DNA from: Crocodylus rhombifer
Lineage: Eukaryota; Chordata; Crocodylia; Crocodylidae
Reading direction: 5' to 3'
Assembly: GCA_038503035.1 (NCBI GenBank)
Contig: JAVSML010024447.1
Span: 496,001 to 560,000, forward strand
Length of the DNA: 64,000 nucleotides
This document shows positions 1-12,783 of this stretch, piece after piece. The notes beneath the pieces were generated by a model that was not told where the DNA came from, searched no databases, and saw only the letters and a list, made by a program, of their open reading frames with translations. Positions within the stretch are counted from its first letter, which is position 1, and each line of letters opens with the position of its first letter. The position numbers and the translations under genes are program-made.

Positions 1-1707
1 GCGCATGCGAATATTTGTAATAGGTCACACTAGGACCACTACACTAATTTGAGAGAAATAAGGCTTACCCAGGCTCAAGAAACTTAAAGTTAGATGTTCC
101 AAGATGAACTTCACATAAACTAAAACACACAGTCCCATATAGAACTCCAACTGTTAAAAAGTTTCACTTAAATCTGAAAACTTACTGGAGAAGAAAGAAC
201 TTTCCCCACACTCAGTTACAGCAGACTTCCCCAAATGAAGCTTTACTAAGAAGCCCAAGGCAAAAAGCTGTATTACTACTTTAAATTAAATAAAAGCTTC
301 CCAAATCTAAGGCTAGATTGGGAGCTCCAAGAACCCCGCAAGACTTTGCAAACTAAAAGAAGCTGCCTATGGTCCAAAGGACCTCACATCCAGCATGCCT
401 GAGTTTTATTTTGACATGCTGCTCTTAGCCTGTCATTGTTAAAGCCATATACACATATACTACTTTAAACTGTGGTTGTGGGTTAAATAAGTAGTTACTT
501 ACAGCTTAATTTAGTCTCCCTGGTTTGTATTCCCAGGATATGCAAGTGACTATCAAAATACTGGCTAGGTTAAAACAAGGTGTCATCTCTGCCACTGTCA
601 CTGCATGAAACACCCTTTTACATTTTGTTTTTATGGCACACAAATGCAAGTCAACATTTGGAGGAATCACAGCACAGCAACCAATTAAATCTTAGTTTAG
701 CAGGGTGGATAAAAGTGTATGATAAAAAAAAGTTGGATTTAAAATGTAAAGTTAAATTTTTTTAAAATTAAAATTGTACTTCTTTATACTTTGAATTTAT
801 AATTATGTTTTTTCCATTTAAAAAAATTAAATTTCCATTTAAGCTATTTAATACAACATAGACCAGGGTATAAATTCAGTACAAACTATTAAAATAATTT
901 AAATACATTGAGTCAATGAGCCTGTACTGAAAACCCTGGCTTTAAAGGCTGATTTTCTTCTATATAACAGCGAGGTGGGGAAAACATCTAATTTTTGAGG
1001 TCAAACTTGAAACCCTATATTTTTAAAGGTAGTAGGGGTTTGACCCTGCAAGGGATGAAGGTCTAGACTACTGGATGCAAAGGATCAAAGTCATCACAGG
1101 TGTTGAACCTGGCTTCTGACTAAAGAGTACATGTGATGTCTGCCAATCGAGATCGTCCAGAGCCCACCCAGATGGTAATAAAAAAAAAAAAAATAATCAG
1201 AGTTTGGTCTCTCTACTGGAGCCGACTCACTCAGCTCTCAACCTATGAATATTTATGGAAGCTTATCTGCCAGCTCATAGAAAACAACCATCTGTTCAGT
1301 AATTACCAACCCCTACTTCTGGGCAGTTGTGGATACTTTAGTTAAATGGCCTTTTTGGGTTCCTTTGCATATGTACAAAGATGCAAAACAAGAGAAGCAG
1401 AGCACTTGAAGGTAACTAAAGCACTGCAGCACAGCAGGCCAATGAGTTATAATAGAAGAAATCGTGGATTGCTTGGAAGGGAGGGTCTATCTGTTAGTTT
1501 GTGTAGAGGGAGATGGAACAGAGTAAAAGGAGCAGAGCATGCAACAGGAAGGACCAACACTAAGCTGAAGACAGCGTAGGAAAAAGGAGAAAAAAAGGCT
1601 GAATCATCTAGTGAAGAAGAAATATGCATTTCATTTTTATAGACAAATACTACATTTTATTATGCTATATCCAAATATGTTACGCTATATTTAAAAGCTA
1701 TAATGAG

Positions 1708-1767
<60 letters not shown>

Positions 1768-4625
1768 AGCTGGGGTACCTAGGAACCATATGTACCAAAT
1801 ATATTATAAAAACTGTATTTAGTTGTAAATCAACTTGTTTTATTATAATCAACCAATGCAAATCCATCTTTCTTAAAATAAAAGAATGGGAAAGTTGATT
1901 TAAAAAAAAAACCAAAAACCCAGTTACTTAAAATCAGGCTTTTGCCTTGCCAATTTAAAGCAACTCGATTTAAATCAATCTACCCTGTGGCTTGGAGGTC
2001 TGATTCATTTCCTGCAATGCCACCCTCCCCCCCACACTAGGTGTGCCTCAGCAGCAGCCCTTGATAAGAACAAAGCAGAAGTAGCAGTATTAGTTCCCAG
2101 TTTCAGGGATTACTTTAATGAGATCAGATCCAGCAACAGGTATGCTTGCAGCCCATCTGAATGGGAAAATAGGACAGGCTTCCTTGAGCCTTAGAAAAAG
2201 GTAGCTGTGACTTTTTCCAACAGTATTTTGTCACTAAGGGGTGCACCTTACATATGCCTACAGTGGGGTCAACAGTGCACAGCTTCTGCATTGTCTACAT
2301 GTCTGAGGTATCACTCTGGGTTTTTAAGCCCTGACACGTTGGGATTCTTCCCCAGACAAGCGTGGAAGATCTTGTCCTTCCAGCAGAGAGTGAGGGACAG
2401 AAAGAAAAGCAAGAATTCTTGATGAAGGACTAGAAGCTATGCTCATTTGGCCTGTTTCCTCAGTGAAGAGGACTGTTCCCCACCCAAGCATAATCAAAAC
2501 CTAGATTGTAGCCTGCTGCTCAGCTAGTAAACTAGCCTGGGCTTGAAAACCCCTCCAAAAATGCATGACGTGGGAGTTGCTCCCAGATGCGTCATCTAGT
2601 CCAGAATCTTCCTATTGCAAACTACATCATCCTTTCTAGTTCAGGCTCTTGTCAAGTTCATCTTAACTAACTTAAACTCTTATACTCCTCCACCTCCTCC
2701 TCCCCATTGGGAGTCTGTTCCAAAACGTTGCTCAACTTTTGGTGAGGTCTGAGTGGATAGGGGTGGAGAAAAGGGTTGGGAAGGATACACTTAAATTACA
2801 GGATACAAATTTAGACAGATACTCTTGTAGCTGTGATTTCTTATTCCAAAGAAGAGGGGGAAAAAGTCAATTTGAAGAGCCCCTGAACCCATCGAAAGCC
2901 ACTCCATGTGCAAGTCAAGGTTATGGATGCATATTCACAAAGTGGCAACTACTGCAAACCACCATATACAGTATTTCTGAACTTGAAGGTACTGGGGGGA
3001 GAAGAAGAAATAGGGAGAAGAGACCATAGCCAAGGATTTTCTGGTTTACTCCAAAGCTGACCATTTGCCCCATTTCTGGGTCATTTACAGAAAAAGGATG
3101 GGATGCCAACTACCACATGGTGAAAGAATGACAAATTTCTAACTTGCCTCCATTTAAAGAATCTTCAAAAGTGGACATCCCTGCTTGGACAAGGTAACAT
3201 CATCATGCAGTAAAAGTTAGTCTCACTGACTCAGCTCTCAAAAGTGTTGGACACTCCAAGTTTAGAGGTTTTTTGCTTGATTCTTACACTTGTGCCTACC
3301 TTGTATGCCAACCGTATTTTTAAAAAATGGAACCAACTGAGAAGAGACTTCCATTTTTAGTGGGCACATTTTCTATGACAGTTGGATAAAGAGCCCTGTG
3401 TATTTGCAGAACAAGCTTAAAAAGAGGGAATGCAGTGCTGATTTCTCAATCAGTTTTTAAAACCTTATGAAAATGCATCTGATTACCAGTTCTCCAGTTA
3501 CTGCTTGCACACAAATACCAACAAGATGAGCAAGTGTCTGCTTGTAACTATACTGTACATAGCAGGAGCAGTCAGATGAAATTCTGCTGTGCAGGGTAGA
3601 ACAGGAGAGTCCAATCACCAAGTATCAGTTTCTGGGACAACTTAATTAGTGACCAGACTACATAAATCAAGGTAGTCAAGTGGTTTGTTAGTGGATTCTT
3701 GCCTAAAGCCCCCCACACACACACTTCTCCCATGTGGAAGCGGACTGCACTACCACAGCTGTCCAAAAGCAAGAAGCAGAGGTTGAAACATTTGGAGGCA
3801 TCACCTAGGAAGAACACAGCCCAGGCTAAATGTTTTATTTACCCTGTTCACACATCACTATATGACTTGACATTAGTGTACAAATCTTATGCATCCATCT
3901 GATTGATTCCTTTTTACAAAGCCTTGCATTCCCCAGTGTCAGACACTGACCTTTGCTTCCATACAGTCATGCAACTCTACTGCAGCTCTTTAACATGTAC
4001 TCCCTTTAGAGGCAGATAATTAACAGAATTCTTTTTGTTCAGCTTGCTGACAGTTGGCTCCGGATATGCCAGCACAAGTGGCTTACTTCTGGTTGTGTGC
4101 TGAGGCTTGAGAAGCTGCACAGAGAAGATTTAAAAGTTTCAGAGAGGATAAGGGGTTAGTTGCTGTTTGAGAGTCTCTTAGGCATACCCACAAAGCAGTA
4201 TTATGTTATGTCAGCAGAACCAGGCTTCATCTAATCCATCATTTAGAGACTGCCAAATCAAGAATCCACTGGGCTCAGCCAGCTGGCCAAGCACAGGATA
4301 TAGAAACATTGCTAAAGTACTTTCCCAGCCTTCAGTCTCCTTACTTAGACTATTACTGGGAACAGGAAGGACTAAGTTACCCTGAACAGCAAGGGCCTAG
4401 TGATGAAAAATGTGGAGACCTTGTCAGCTTAACTTCTACGCTGTTCCTATAACAACAGATACCAAAAATAAGGCACGAGCCTCAACGGGAATAGAGGAGG
4501 AACACCAGAAAGGGTAAAGAAGAGGTCCTTGAACAGAAGAGAGAGAAATTCTGGCAGATGCTTTCCAATCAAGTCCAGGCTAACAGAGAAATGAACCTTT
4601 AACAGCATGTTAGACGTACTTGTGT
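1..4625. other. AT-rich intronic stretch, no gene seen
   Basis: Ordinary AT-rich unique-looking DNA. The 720-900 part is extremely AT-rich. It holds A-runs near 1180-1193 and a CA microsatellite at 1709-1765. No exon, RNA gene or transposon was recognised. Confidence 0.6.
1709..1765. repeat. (CATA)3(CA)22 microsatellite
   Basis: Three CATA units lead into an uninterrupted CA run from 1721 to 1765, about 22 units. The length suggests it is polymorphic. Confidence 0.97.
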
Positions 4626-4722
4626 AGGATGATTTAGACGGGGGTGATTCTGCCCTGAGCAGAGGGTTGGAGCGGATGACCTGTCTGGATTGCTTCCAGC
4701 CCTGGTTCTAATGATTCAGTGA
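4626..4722 (+). mobile_element. CR1-like LINE 3' tail fragment
   Basis: About 100 bases read like the end of a CR1 element: CTGAGCAGAGGGTTGG, a GGATGACCTGTCTGGA stretch, TTCCAGCCCTGG and a degenerate ATTCAGTGAT end. Only the terminal part is present, as usual for 5'-truncated LINE copies. It is divergent. Confidence 0.65.
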
Positions 4723-5575
4723 TCAACTAACCAATGGCCTGATGCAGTTGCATAGCTAGGCACTGTCCAACCCAAGCAGAAATACAGTATGAGCAGAAAG
4801 CATTTAAAGTTTATGTTAAACCTTAGTAGCAACCCTGGCTTCCCAATTACATTGTTTAGTTTGTACCTTTACTTCATTAGCCAGCAAGACCAATCAGGCA
4901 ACTTGGGTGGGGGGGAAATCAAAGCCTTGCCCTTGGGGTAGTTTTACTTTGCTAGCTCAGGAAAGTTACCACCAGGAATGGATTCACTAATCTGCCAGCA
5001 TGCAGACAAGCGAAGCGTTAGGCTGCCACAGTAACTCTACCTTCTCGTACAACTTCATGCTAACTCCACAAAGACACTACCAGATTACCTTCTCTCTGCC
5101 AACAGAGCTCACACAACACTGGCAAACATGGAAGAGCCCATTTTGGTAACTATGTTTGTAAACTAGCGTTTTAAGTTTCTTGTTTTTATTAATAAATACT
5201 CAGCACTTAGGCAGTTATTTGGTAGCAAGAGAGGAAGAAAAACCAAAAATCAGTCTTGGTTCTCCCATGACACCACAGAGATCCTAGATTGTAATTCTTA
5301 TGCTTTTATTATCCCATTAACTAAGTGGCAGCATGCCCACATAATTACACAGTCCAAGGCTTGCAATATATGCTACTACTTGAGCGTAGTAACCAAAGCT
5401 TAAACTATAAACTGATGTATAATATTTTCTTTAGATTCAACATCAATGCAAGACTGGTAGCACCACACTCAGACAATCCTGGCAAAGCCTGTTAACTTCA
5501 TATAGTTACATTTTAGTTCTGAGCCAATGTTGTGGATCAAATTAGTGACTAATTTGGGTGCCTCACCATGAAGAC

Positions 5576-5656
5576 ACTGAATCATAGAAGTAGGGTTGGA
5601 AGGGACCTTGTAGAACTTCAAGTCCGACCCCCTGCCTGGGCAGGAGAAAAAACTGG
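5576..5656 (-). mobile_element. CR1 LINE 3' end fragment
   Basis: The plus strand reads AATCATAGAAGTAGGGTTGG and later CCCCCTGCCTGGGCAGGAGA. This is the reverse complement of a CR1 3' terminus and matches the end of the larger copy at 55484 almost base for base. Both copies translate to the same end block (SCPGRGSDLK, then SNPTSMI). Only about 80 bases survive. Confidence 0.88.
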
Positions 5657-6671
5657 GCTCAAAAGTAGTAAACATCTAAGCCAGTTTACTACTTATGGCA
5701 TTACACAACATCAGATCACACCAAGCCAGGTGGCAAGTTGCCAACTCTGTGCAAGGTACACTATTTTATATGTGTACCTTCTACCAAGCCCAGGGTTAAA
5801 CGCCAGGAACCTAAAAGCCACCCTCAAGTTTTGATTGCAAGTTTTTATCCACGCCACTCTCGATACATATGCCAGAACTAAGGATCATACAGCTGCTGCA
5901 TAAAACAACATTGGGAACATTGGACACTCAGGGCTGGCAATACTTCAGAAAAGCTATATTAGAGCCAAAGAAGTCATGAAATACCCGATTAAGCAAGCCT
6001 CAGGTTTTCTGGTTTAAGCTTCCAGGGTGTACACAAGTCGCACTTGCAAGGCTTCTCTGCTCCCATTCAGCCTGGAAACTCAAGTTTCTATGGCCACTGG
6101 ATTTAAAAGAAACTGGGACTTGAGGGCACCAAAACCCCACATTTTAATAGCAACTTTCTGAAACCCAAATTGGGATAGCTGAAGTGAAACACTGCATTTA
6201 CACCCTTTGTACATAGCACAACCTTTACTGCATGTTTTTTAAAAGATACACAACTAACCTCATTTTTGTCTAGAGGCAAAACATTCAGTAAAATCATGAT
6301 CTGGGGAGGGAGAAGTAATCCCCCAAAGCCAGCATCACAATTTAGAGACATCCAAATCATTTCTACCTTTTCCTCCTATTAAAAAATGTCTTCAGATAAA
6401 GGCTAAAAACACTGAAGCAGGACAAATACTAGGCAAGTGTAATCAACGCTCCTTGAACTTAACCCGACTGTAGAGAACTACAAGTCATTTTCTAGCAAAC
6501 AATAAGTGGAAACAAGATAAGCTACTGCAACTATTACATGGTTTCCTTCATAAACAGAGCCTATATACATAAGAGTTCTGTTCACCAGCTTAAAGAAGAG
6601 ACATAAAGAACACCTAAAAATTGAGTAGATTCAATTTTCTGGGCTCTTAGGCAGCTTGCGAGAACGAACAT

Positions 6672-6690
6672 AAAAAAAAAAAAAAAAAAA
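6672..6690. repeat. A19 homopolymer
   Basis: Nineteen consecutive A bases, with no recognisable LINE or SINE body immediately 5' of the run. Confidence 0.95.
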
Positions 6691-6828
6691 GAGTCTTATG
6701 AACACTGCAAAGATCTGAGAAAGTTAAATACCCTCAAAATTTGCAATTCTGCTCTACCAGATGGTGTTATTTTCTGTTCTGTTAAGTTACCCTTTGGTTT
6801 TGGGGGGGTTTTGTTTTGTTTTTTTTGT

Positions 6829-6855
6829 GAGAGAGAGAGAGAGAGAGAGAGAGAG
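6829..6855. repeat. (GA)13 microsatellite
   Basis: Uninterrupted GA dinucleotides, preceded by a T/G-rich run from about 6796. Confidence 0.95.
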
Positions 6856-9610
6856 CGCCAATCACCTATATTAGAGGCAAAATCATCCTGTGCTTCAGAA
6901 CAGTGTTAATATAATTTTTAGGAAAGGCACACTTCTCTACATAGAGCATGATTGGAAATTTACAGCCCTTAATTAGCAGGCAGTGAGGCCACTTTGACTT
7001 TTATCAAAAACCCATATAAGGTATTGCTATTAGGAACTACTGTTACTCATCAGAAGGCCAACTTACTAGTGCAACATCCACTACTGGAAGAGATGCATTG
7101 AAGTATCTGTGTTTTTTGCAATGACTCTATTGATACTGGAGTCACCACTGTATGTGCGCCACCTACACCAAGTCTTTTCAGATGGTATCATATCTCCGTT
7201 CAGTCAGGAAGCACTTCACGAATAGAGCTGCTGTTTTAAGTATTTTCCACTGTTTGGCACACGCACATGGAAGTTTGTACATGAGAGAGTCACTTTAGAA
7301 GTGAGCAATTTGATAAAGGAAGTTCGCTGTAGTGTGTTGTACGCATTCATTCCACAAACTATGGTGTCTGTTAAAGCCACTAGCAATACCCTCCATGGGG
7401 AAAAAATGTCAGTTACATGGGTTTCTTTGTGCTTTCAAGACATATTTCCACCACTTCCTTCCATAACCCCTTGTTGTAGGGCCACCTAAAGATGTCAGGG
7501 CTGTAGAAACTGCTTGTTACTTGGGAAACAGGTTGCCACTTCACCAAGTGCCAGTGCCAGGTAGCTCTCCCCCATGCTACCTAGCTCATCCACGGTAACA
7601 CCCAAAACGCCCAGTTAGGGGCCCCCCATTACAGATACGATGTGCACAAACTGGAGAGTCCAGCAAAAGGCAATGGAAATGGATAGGGGGCTGGGGCATT
7701 TCTTGTGATAAACGTCAGCTACTATCTTGCAACCCTGGAGCCTTCCATTTTTTACTGAGCCTTCAAACGGCACCTCATTTCCGCTGCTTGTGTGATTTTT
7801 GTCCTTTTCGAGGTGCACAGATTTTATCACCAGGGCTCTTCACAACACTTTTCCATCCATGCACCAAGGCACAGTGGTTTCTATTACAGGCCTCACATCC
7901 AATATGCTGGATAGGCAGAGGGAAGACACTATTTTAAAAATTTTTTCCTCCCTCCTCAGAGAATATCGTTGAAGCCTTACGTTTGAGGGAAGTCAAGGAG
8001 GTTTTCCTGCAAAAACAAGACCAAAAAAGGCCAAAAAATGACTGCTCTAAAGGGGCAGCTGGGCACTCGGATCCCCTCTTTTCCTTCCTGTAAGTGCAAA
8101 GTCATTAGGAAAGGCTATCCACACTAGTAAGGAAGCAGGACTTCTCCAAAAAAAGATTTGTAGATAGACACAGTACTGAGTTCTTTGGTACCGTTTTATC
8201 AGTTAGAGAAGCCATATGCTAAAACACGCATAATGTGGCCAAGTTCTGGCATCCGAGACAACAAAGGCAAAAACTGTTGATACTCTACATCACAAGTATC
8301 TGAGGGAGTCATCTTTGACACAAAGCCCTGCCTTCATCTGAGAAGAGGGCAAGGCAGGATGAATGTCTGAGCTTAGCAATTCTGCGGTAAAGACAGACAA
8401 GTTAATCACAAGAAGATCATGCTTTGGGCTCCCTGGCCTGCTTTGTTTCCAAAAGTAGCTTTGTGTCACGTCTCTCTTTCAGAGAGTTTAAGCAGTTTTA
8501 AATACTGCCTGGGTATCATTAATCCATTTTCACCAACATGCCCAGGAAGTGGCAACGTTGTATAAAAAGCTGAATGCAGGCAACCGTTCTTGTTCACCAT
8601 TTAAGAATAATTTGTTCACTGCCAGATGGATCCTCTTGCAGCTGTACTACCAGGAAGGCAAAGAATCCAGCTGCCAACTGAGTTAAGTCACAAGTACAGT
8701 ATTTTCTGTGTGCATCTGTGATCCCTTTTAAAAGGGACAGTCTGAACGTTCAATCTTTATATACCAGCAAGCTTTCATAAGTGCTGCTTTGTTAGCAGCT
8801 AGCTTGTCCCTTGCCAGTTCTCCAAGGCAGTCTGCCAACACTACTAAGTTAGCCACCACCACATTTTGTATTGTAAACCTCTGGCTGTTAGTCTGGCAGT
8901 TGTGGTATGAAACAGGAGGCACAGTAATACTTCCTGTTCCAATAAATTCCTCCACACCCCACCTGTGGAACTCTGCTCCCATTTATTACCAATTGAGAAA
9001 CTAGCTCTCAAACCCCCTTCCTGCATCCTTGAGGCCTGCTGCAACACGCCCTGCAGAAATGACATCATTGACAAGCACTGCTCTGACAATAGGCCCCATG
9101 AGCACAGGCCCCTCTTATACTTAACAAAGCACATTCCTCCTTAGTGAGGTCACCTCTTGCTCCTGTACTAGAGCCCCCAGAAGTGGCTAATGAGATCACA
9201 GCTTGCTCTCTATATGGGACAGGCCAGACTGAAATGCTGCTTTAGACACTATGGCCACAAGGCAGTGTAAGGCTTGTTTATATTCTAGGGAGGTTCCTTA
9301 GGCAGTTTTGCTCGTCTCTAATAAGGCAGTACACAGGTAGCTTTCCTGAAATCTATTCCTGCTACATCTGTAGTGCTGCTCCATACCACTGAATGCCTGT
9401 CTGAGATATCTTTAATTGCTTTATTGTAGAGTTAAAGCACTTATTATTGCGAAGCTGTGCCTAGACTGCAGCAAGAAGAGCATCCTGGAAGGGACGCATT
9501 CGACTCCTACCTCCTTTATGGTTTACTGTAGAAAGGACTCTACGTCTTTTGTGAAATGGTGCTTCTACTTCAGTTACAAGTGTCTTGTTTAACCTGAAGG
9601 GGCTGGAGCA

Positions 9611-9884
9611 CTAGGGCACTTACACACATGCGGGGAGTCTGCTGCAATGCACTAGAAATCCAGAGCACACAGATTGACACGTGCTGGCAACCTCACACGC
9701 CGTGTGCCATCAGCATGTCAGCGCTGAGAAAATGGAGGTGGTGCACTTTGAACTAAAACGTGTTCAATGTACTTTAGGTCAGAGCACACCACCACCACCA
9801 TTTTCTCAGCACTGACATGCTCTGTGCCACTGATGCACCTGTTCCCAATGCAGTACATGTGTAAAAAAAAAAAAAGGCCCCTAG
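9611..9884. mobile_element. Fold-back MITE, family 1 copy A
   Basis: The left end reads CTAGGGCACTTACACACATG and the right end, reverse-complemented, reads CTAGGGGCC, a T run, then ACACATGTACTGC. These are imperfect terminal inverted repeats. Inside is a strong stem: 9713-9743 pairs with 9790-9820 (31 bp, two mismatches), starting GCATGTCAG and ending GGTGGTG. A related copy lies at 12450. No transposase is encoded, and the target duplication could not be fixed. Confidence 0.75.
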
Positions 9885-12449
9885 AGAAGCAAACAGACAA
9901 TACCAAATACTGAGCTACTAGCATTGCAACTGCTCCTCACTAATGCAAGGTTAGAAGAAAGGGTTCCCCAATTAGAACACAAGGGCTTGGGGGTACACTG
10001 CGGTCACACGTTTCAATGAAGCTTGGGGTACTAGAAACTGTAGAACTACAGCAGTCAGAGACTTTCAGATCGACTGCCCAAGCCTGATAGCTGGGATCCT
10101 AGTTAAACACTCTGCTGCAGCACTGCTTAACTCTTCTATGAATAACCAGGCCTCAGGCATGTGCAGGGGTGAACTAGCAGTTTGTCTGGGTACGCCTGTG
10201 CTGCAGCAGAGGCAGCCAAAAACGTCAGCAGTGCCCCGCTGACTTCTCCAGGTTGAGTAGGTGAGCTCTCAATAGCTTTGTTTAAGAAGGGAATAGATGC
10301 AGGTTTAAGATTTAAAGTACCCTTTGACATCTGAGGTCAAAGTCCATTTCCTTAACTCCCTCCGACTTACAGATTCCAACATGTTAGTGCTTGACTAGAC
10401 TTCACTTCAGCAGACTAGATCTGCGTGACAGCTTGCTGTCCTCAGCAATGATGTCCCAACACCTTGTACATCTCTGAATAAGCTGCCTCCCAAACTAGAA
10501 GCAGGACAGAACTAGCCAACTAGCTCTGTGCCTAGGTAGTCTTAAAGTTAACCCACTCCTAGCTGCCCCTTTACAGTGCTCAACTACTTCTTAGGCAGGA
10601 AGAAACCCCCTCACAGCTGCACTGCCTGAGATAGTAAGCTTATGGTCCAGGCACAGCTCTAAACTATCTGCTCCAGGCACTGTATGTCTGCTGATCTCGC
10701 TTTTTCCATCATCCACAAAAAGCTCCTTGCTGATTCCAAGGCCATCAGGACACTATGCAACAGCCTCAAGTCCTATAAAGCACTTTTAGGCAAACTTTCT
10801 TAGTCTACTTCCAATTTCATGGATATTTAACTTTCTGCTTGCTTTTAAAGAAAGCCCATCTAGTCCCTGCCATGTGCCATTGATTTAGAAGGTCATTGGC
10901 AAGAACCTGGCCTGAAGTTTCAGCACTACAGGACGGCCTAGTAGAGAAACGCAAGCTAGAGATAGTAGTTGATCCCCCAATTCAGCCATTTTTAAACTGG
11001 CCTTATTGCAGGGATTCTCTCTCCTCCTAGGGCCAGAAGTCAAGTATATTGGGACCAAAACAAGAGCCTAAGAATACAGGCAGGTAACAGAGCATAGGAC
11101 TCGGATGAGTAGCCTAGGAAGGGAATCCATCCTTAGGGACCAGCCCGAGGGAAGTGCTACCAAGTACATTGAGTCAGTACAGGAAACAAGTAATTTCACA
11201 ACTGCCTTGGGGAAAAGTAGAGTACAGAGTAAGTTTGCCATTCCCCATTTTCTTGTTTTCCCACTTGAAAGCGAAGGGTAACTCACTGATGGTTAGTCGT
11301 TTCCTCTCAGCACTTTGTGCCACAGTACATGATGTCTAAGTTTAAAGTCAAACTGTACAAGCAATATAAAAAAGGTTTGGAGACACCAGGATGACCCCTA
11401 TATTTCTCAAAGAGCATGTTTACTCACACAGGGTGTAGGTCAAGATAGTTTTTAAGTGGCAGTGAGTAGAAGACTGCGAAGATAAACAAGCCTATTCAGA
11501 TATGGCTCAGTAATGTCTTCTGTGCAGCATATGCCAAGTATTAAAGCCACAGTGGATGGAATTTCTGAAGCCAAAACCAACACATTGGAAATAATCAGGA
11601 GTGATTACTGTTTGGGGAAATCCTTGGCTACAATGTACACTTTGATTCAGATTTTCCATTTGGAACCATCCAGAGTCCCTGCACTAAAACACAGGATTGG
11701 TAGAAGGAAATCCCCATTCATACAGCCCTGAACAGTTCAGCCAGGCTTTGCTACATACTACAGTGGTGGAAAACAAGGTGAGGGCTCAACATTAAATTTA
11801 GCATTCATCAGCTTATTAAAATCAGGGAATTTACTGAGCTAGTTACCACAGCTGTACCTGCATCTTGCAGTCTAAGCCTTTTGAGAAAGACATGGGAAAA
11901 GTTTGTGCCCCTCCCCCTTTCATTTTAAGGGCTGTGCAATTTTTCCACTTCACATTATTTGCATTTATTTTAAACATGCTTGTATTGCATGACTGGCAGA
12001 CTGATCATCTCATTTCATGGCAACAAGTTCTCCAGGAGGTGTCTTTTGGAATCAAGTTAACAAGCTGTCAGCTGTTTAGTAAAAGCCTTGCCACACAGCT
12101 ACCCCAAGGTTGTTTGCAATCTGCCAATGCCAGTATTACTGCTGACAACAGTCTGTTGCCCTGATACTATCATTCCCCTGGGCAGGGAGAAAAGGAAAGC
12201 AAGTTGCCCAATGCCAGCTGCATCTCAATATCTACTCTATAAAGATAAGAATTCGGTTTCCAGATATGCTTATTTGGTCATAGCAAAACAAGCCCCATGG
12301 CTTGTACTCCACTAGCAGCTTGAAGCCAGTAATGCTTAACAGTCTACTGGCAATAAAAGAATTACTGGTTTGTGGTCCTATAAGGTCGTGCTCCAAAATC
12401 CTTGAAAGATGCTGCAAGTGACCTTGAAATCAGTGCTGCATTAGGAGCT

Positions 12450-12783
12450 TAGGGTATTTATACACACGCTCTGGGAGGTTGGGGGTGCAGGGAGGCACTT
12501 TAAAATTAGAACCGCTCTAAGAGTGGCTCTAATTAGAGCGCCCAGAACATCACATGCATCAGCATCCCTGGTGCTGAATAATGGGGTGCGGGAGTGTGCT
12601 TTCAGTAAGGCTCATTCAAGCTGTAGTTAAAGTGCTCCTGCCACCATTTTTCAGCATCGGGATGCCAATACATGTGACACTGGAGTCTGCTGGAGCACAG
12701 TAATTACCACGCTCCAGCAGACTCGATTAAATCGAGCCATTACAATGTGGAGCAGCCTCAATGCAGACATGTAGGTGCCCTTA
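12450..12783. mobile_element. Fold-back MITE, family 1 copy B
   Basis: The right end, reverse-complemented, begins TAAGGGCACCTACATGTCTG, close to the left end of the 9611 copy. The left end TAGGGTATTTATACACACGC is a more diverged version. Inside, 12551-12588 pairs with 12641-12680 and shares the motif CATCAGCAT...GCTGA with the 9611 stem. Extra structure includes a 14-bp perfect palindrome at 12526-12539 and a perfect 14-bp hairpin (12683-12696 with 12711-12724). It has no coding capacity. Confidence 0.75.

Larger units (their letters stand above)
5657..9610. other. Intronic stretch, no gene seen
   Basis: Unique-looking DNA of average composition with an A19 run at 6672-6690 and a GA microsatellite at 6829-6855. 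No coding exon or transposon was recognised. Confidence 0.55.

Noticed and set aside
1447..1915. Minus-strand small open frames around the CA microsatellite
   Set aside because: The Val-Cys repeat translation is simply the GT dinucleotide run.
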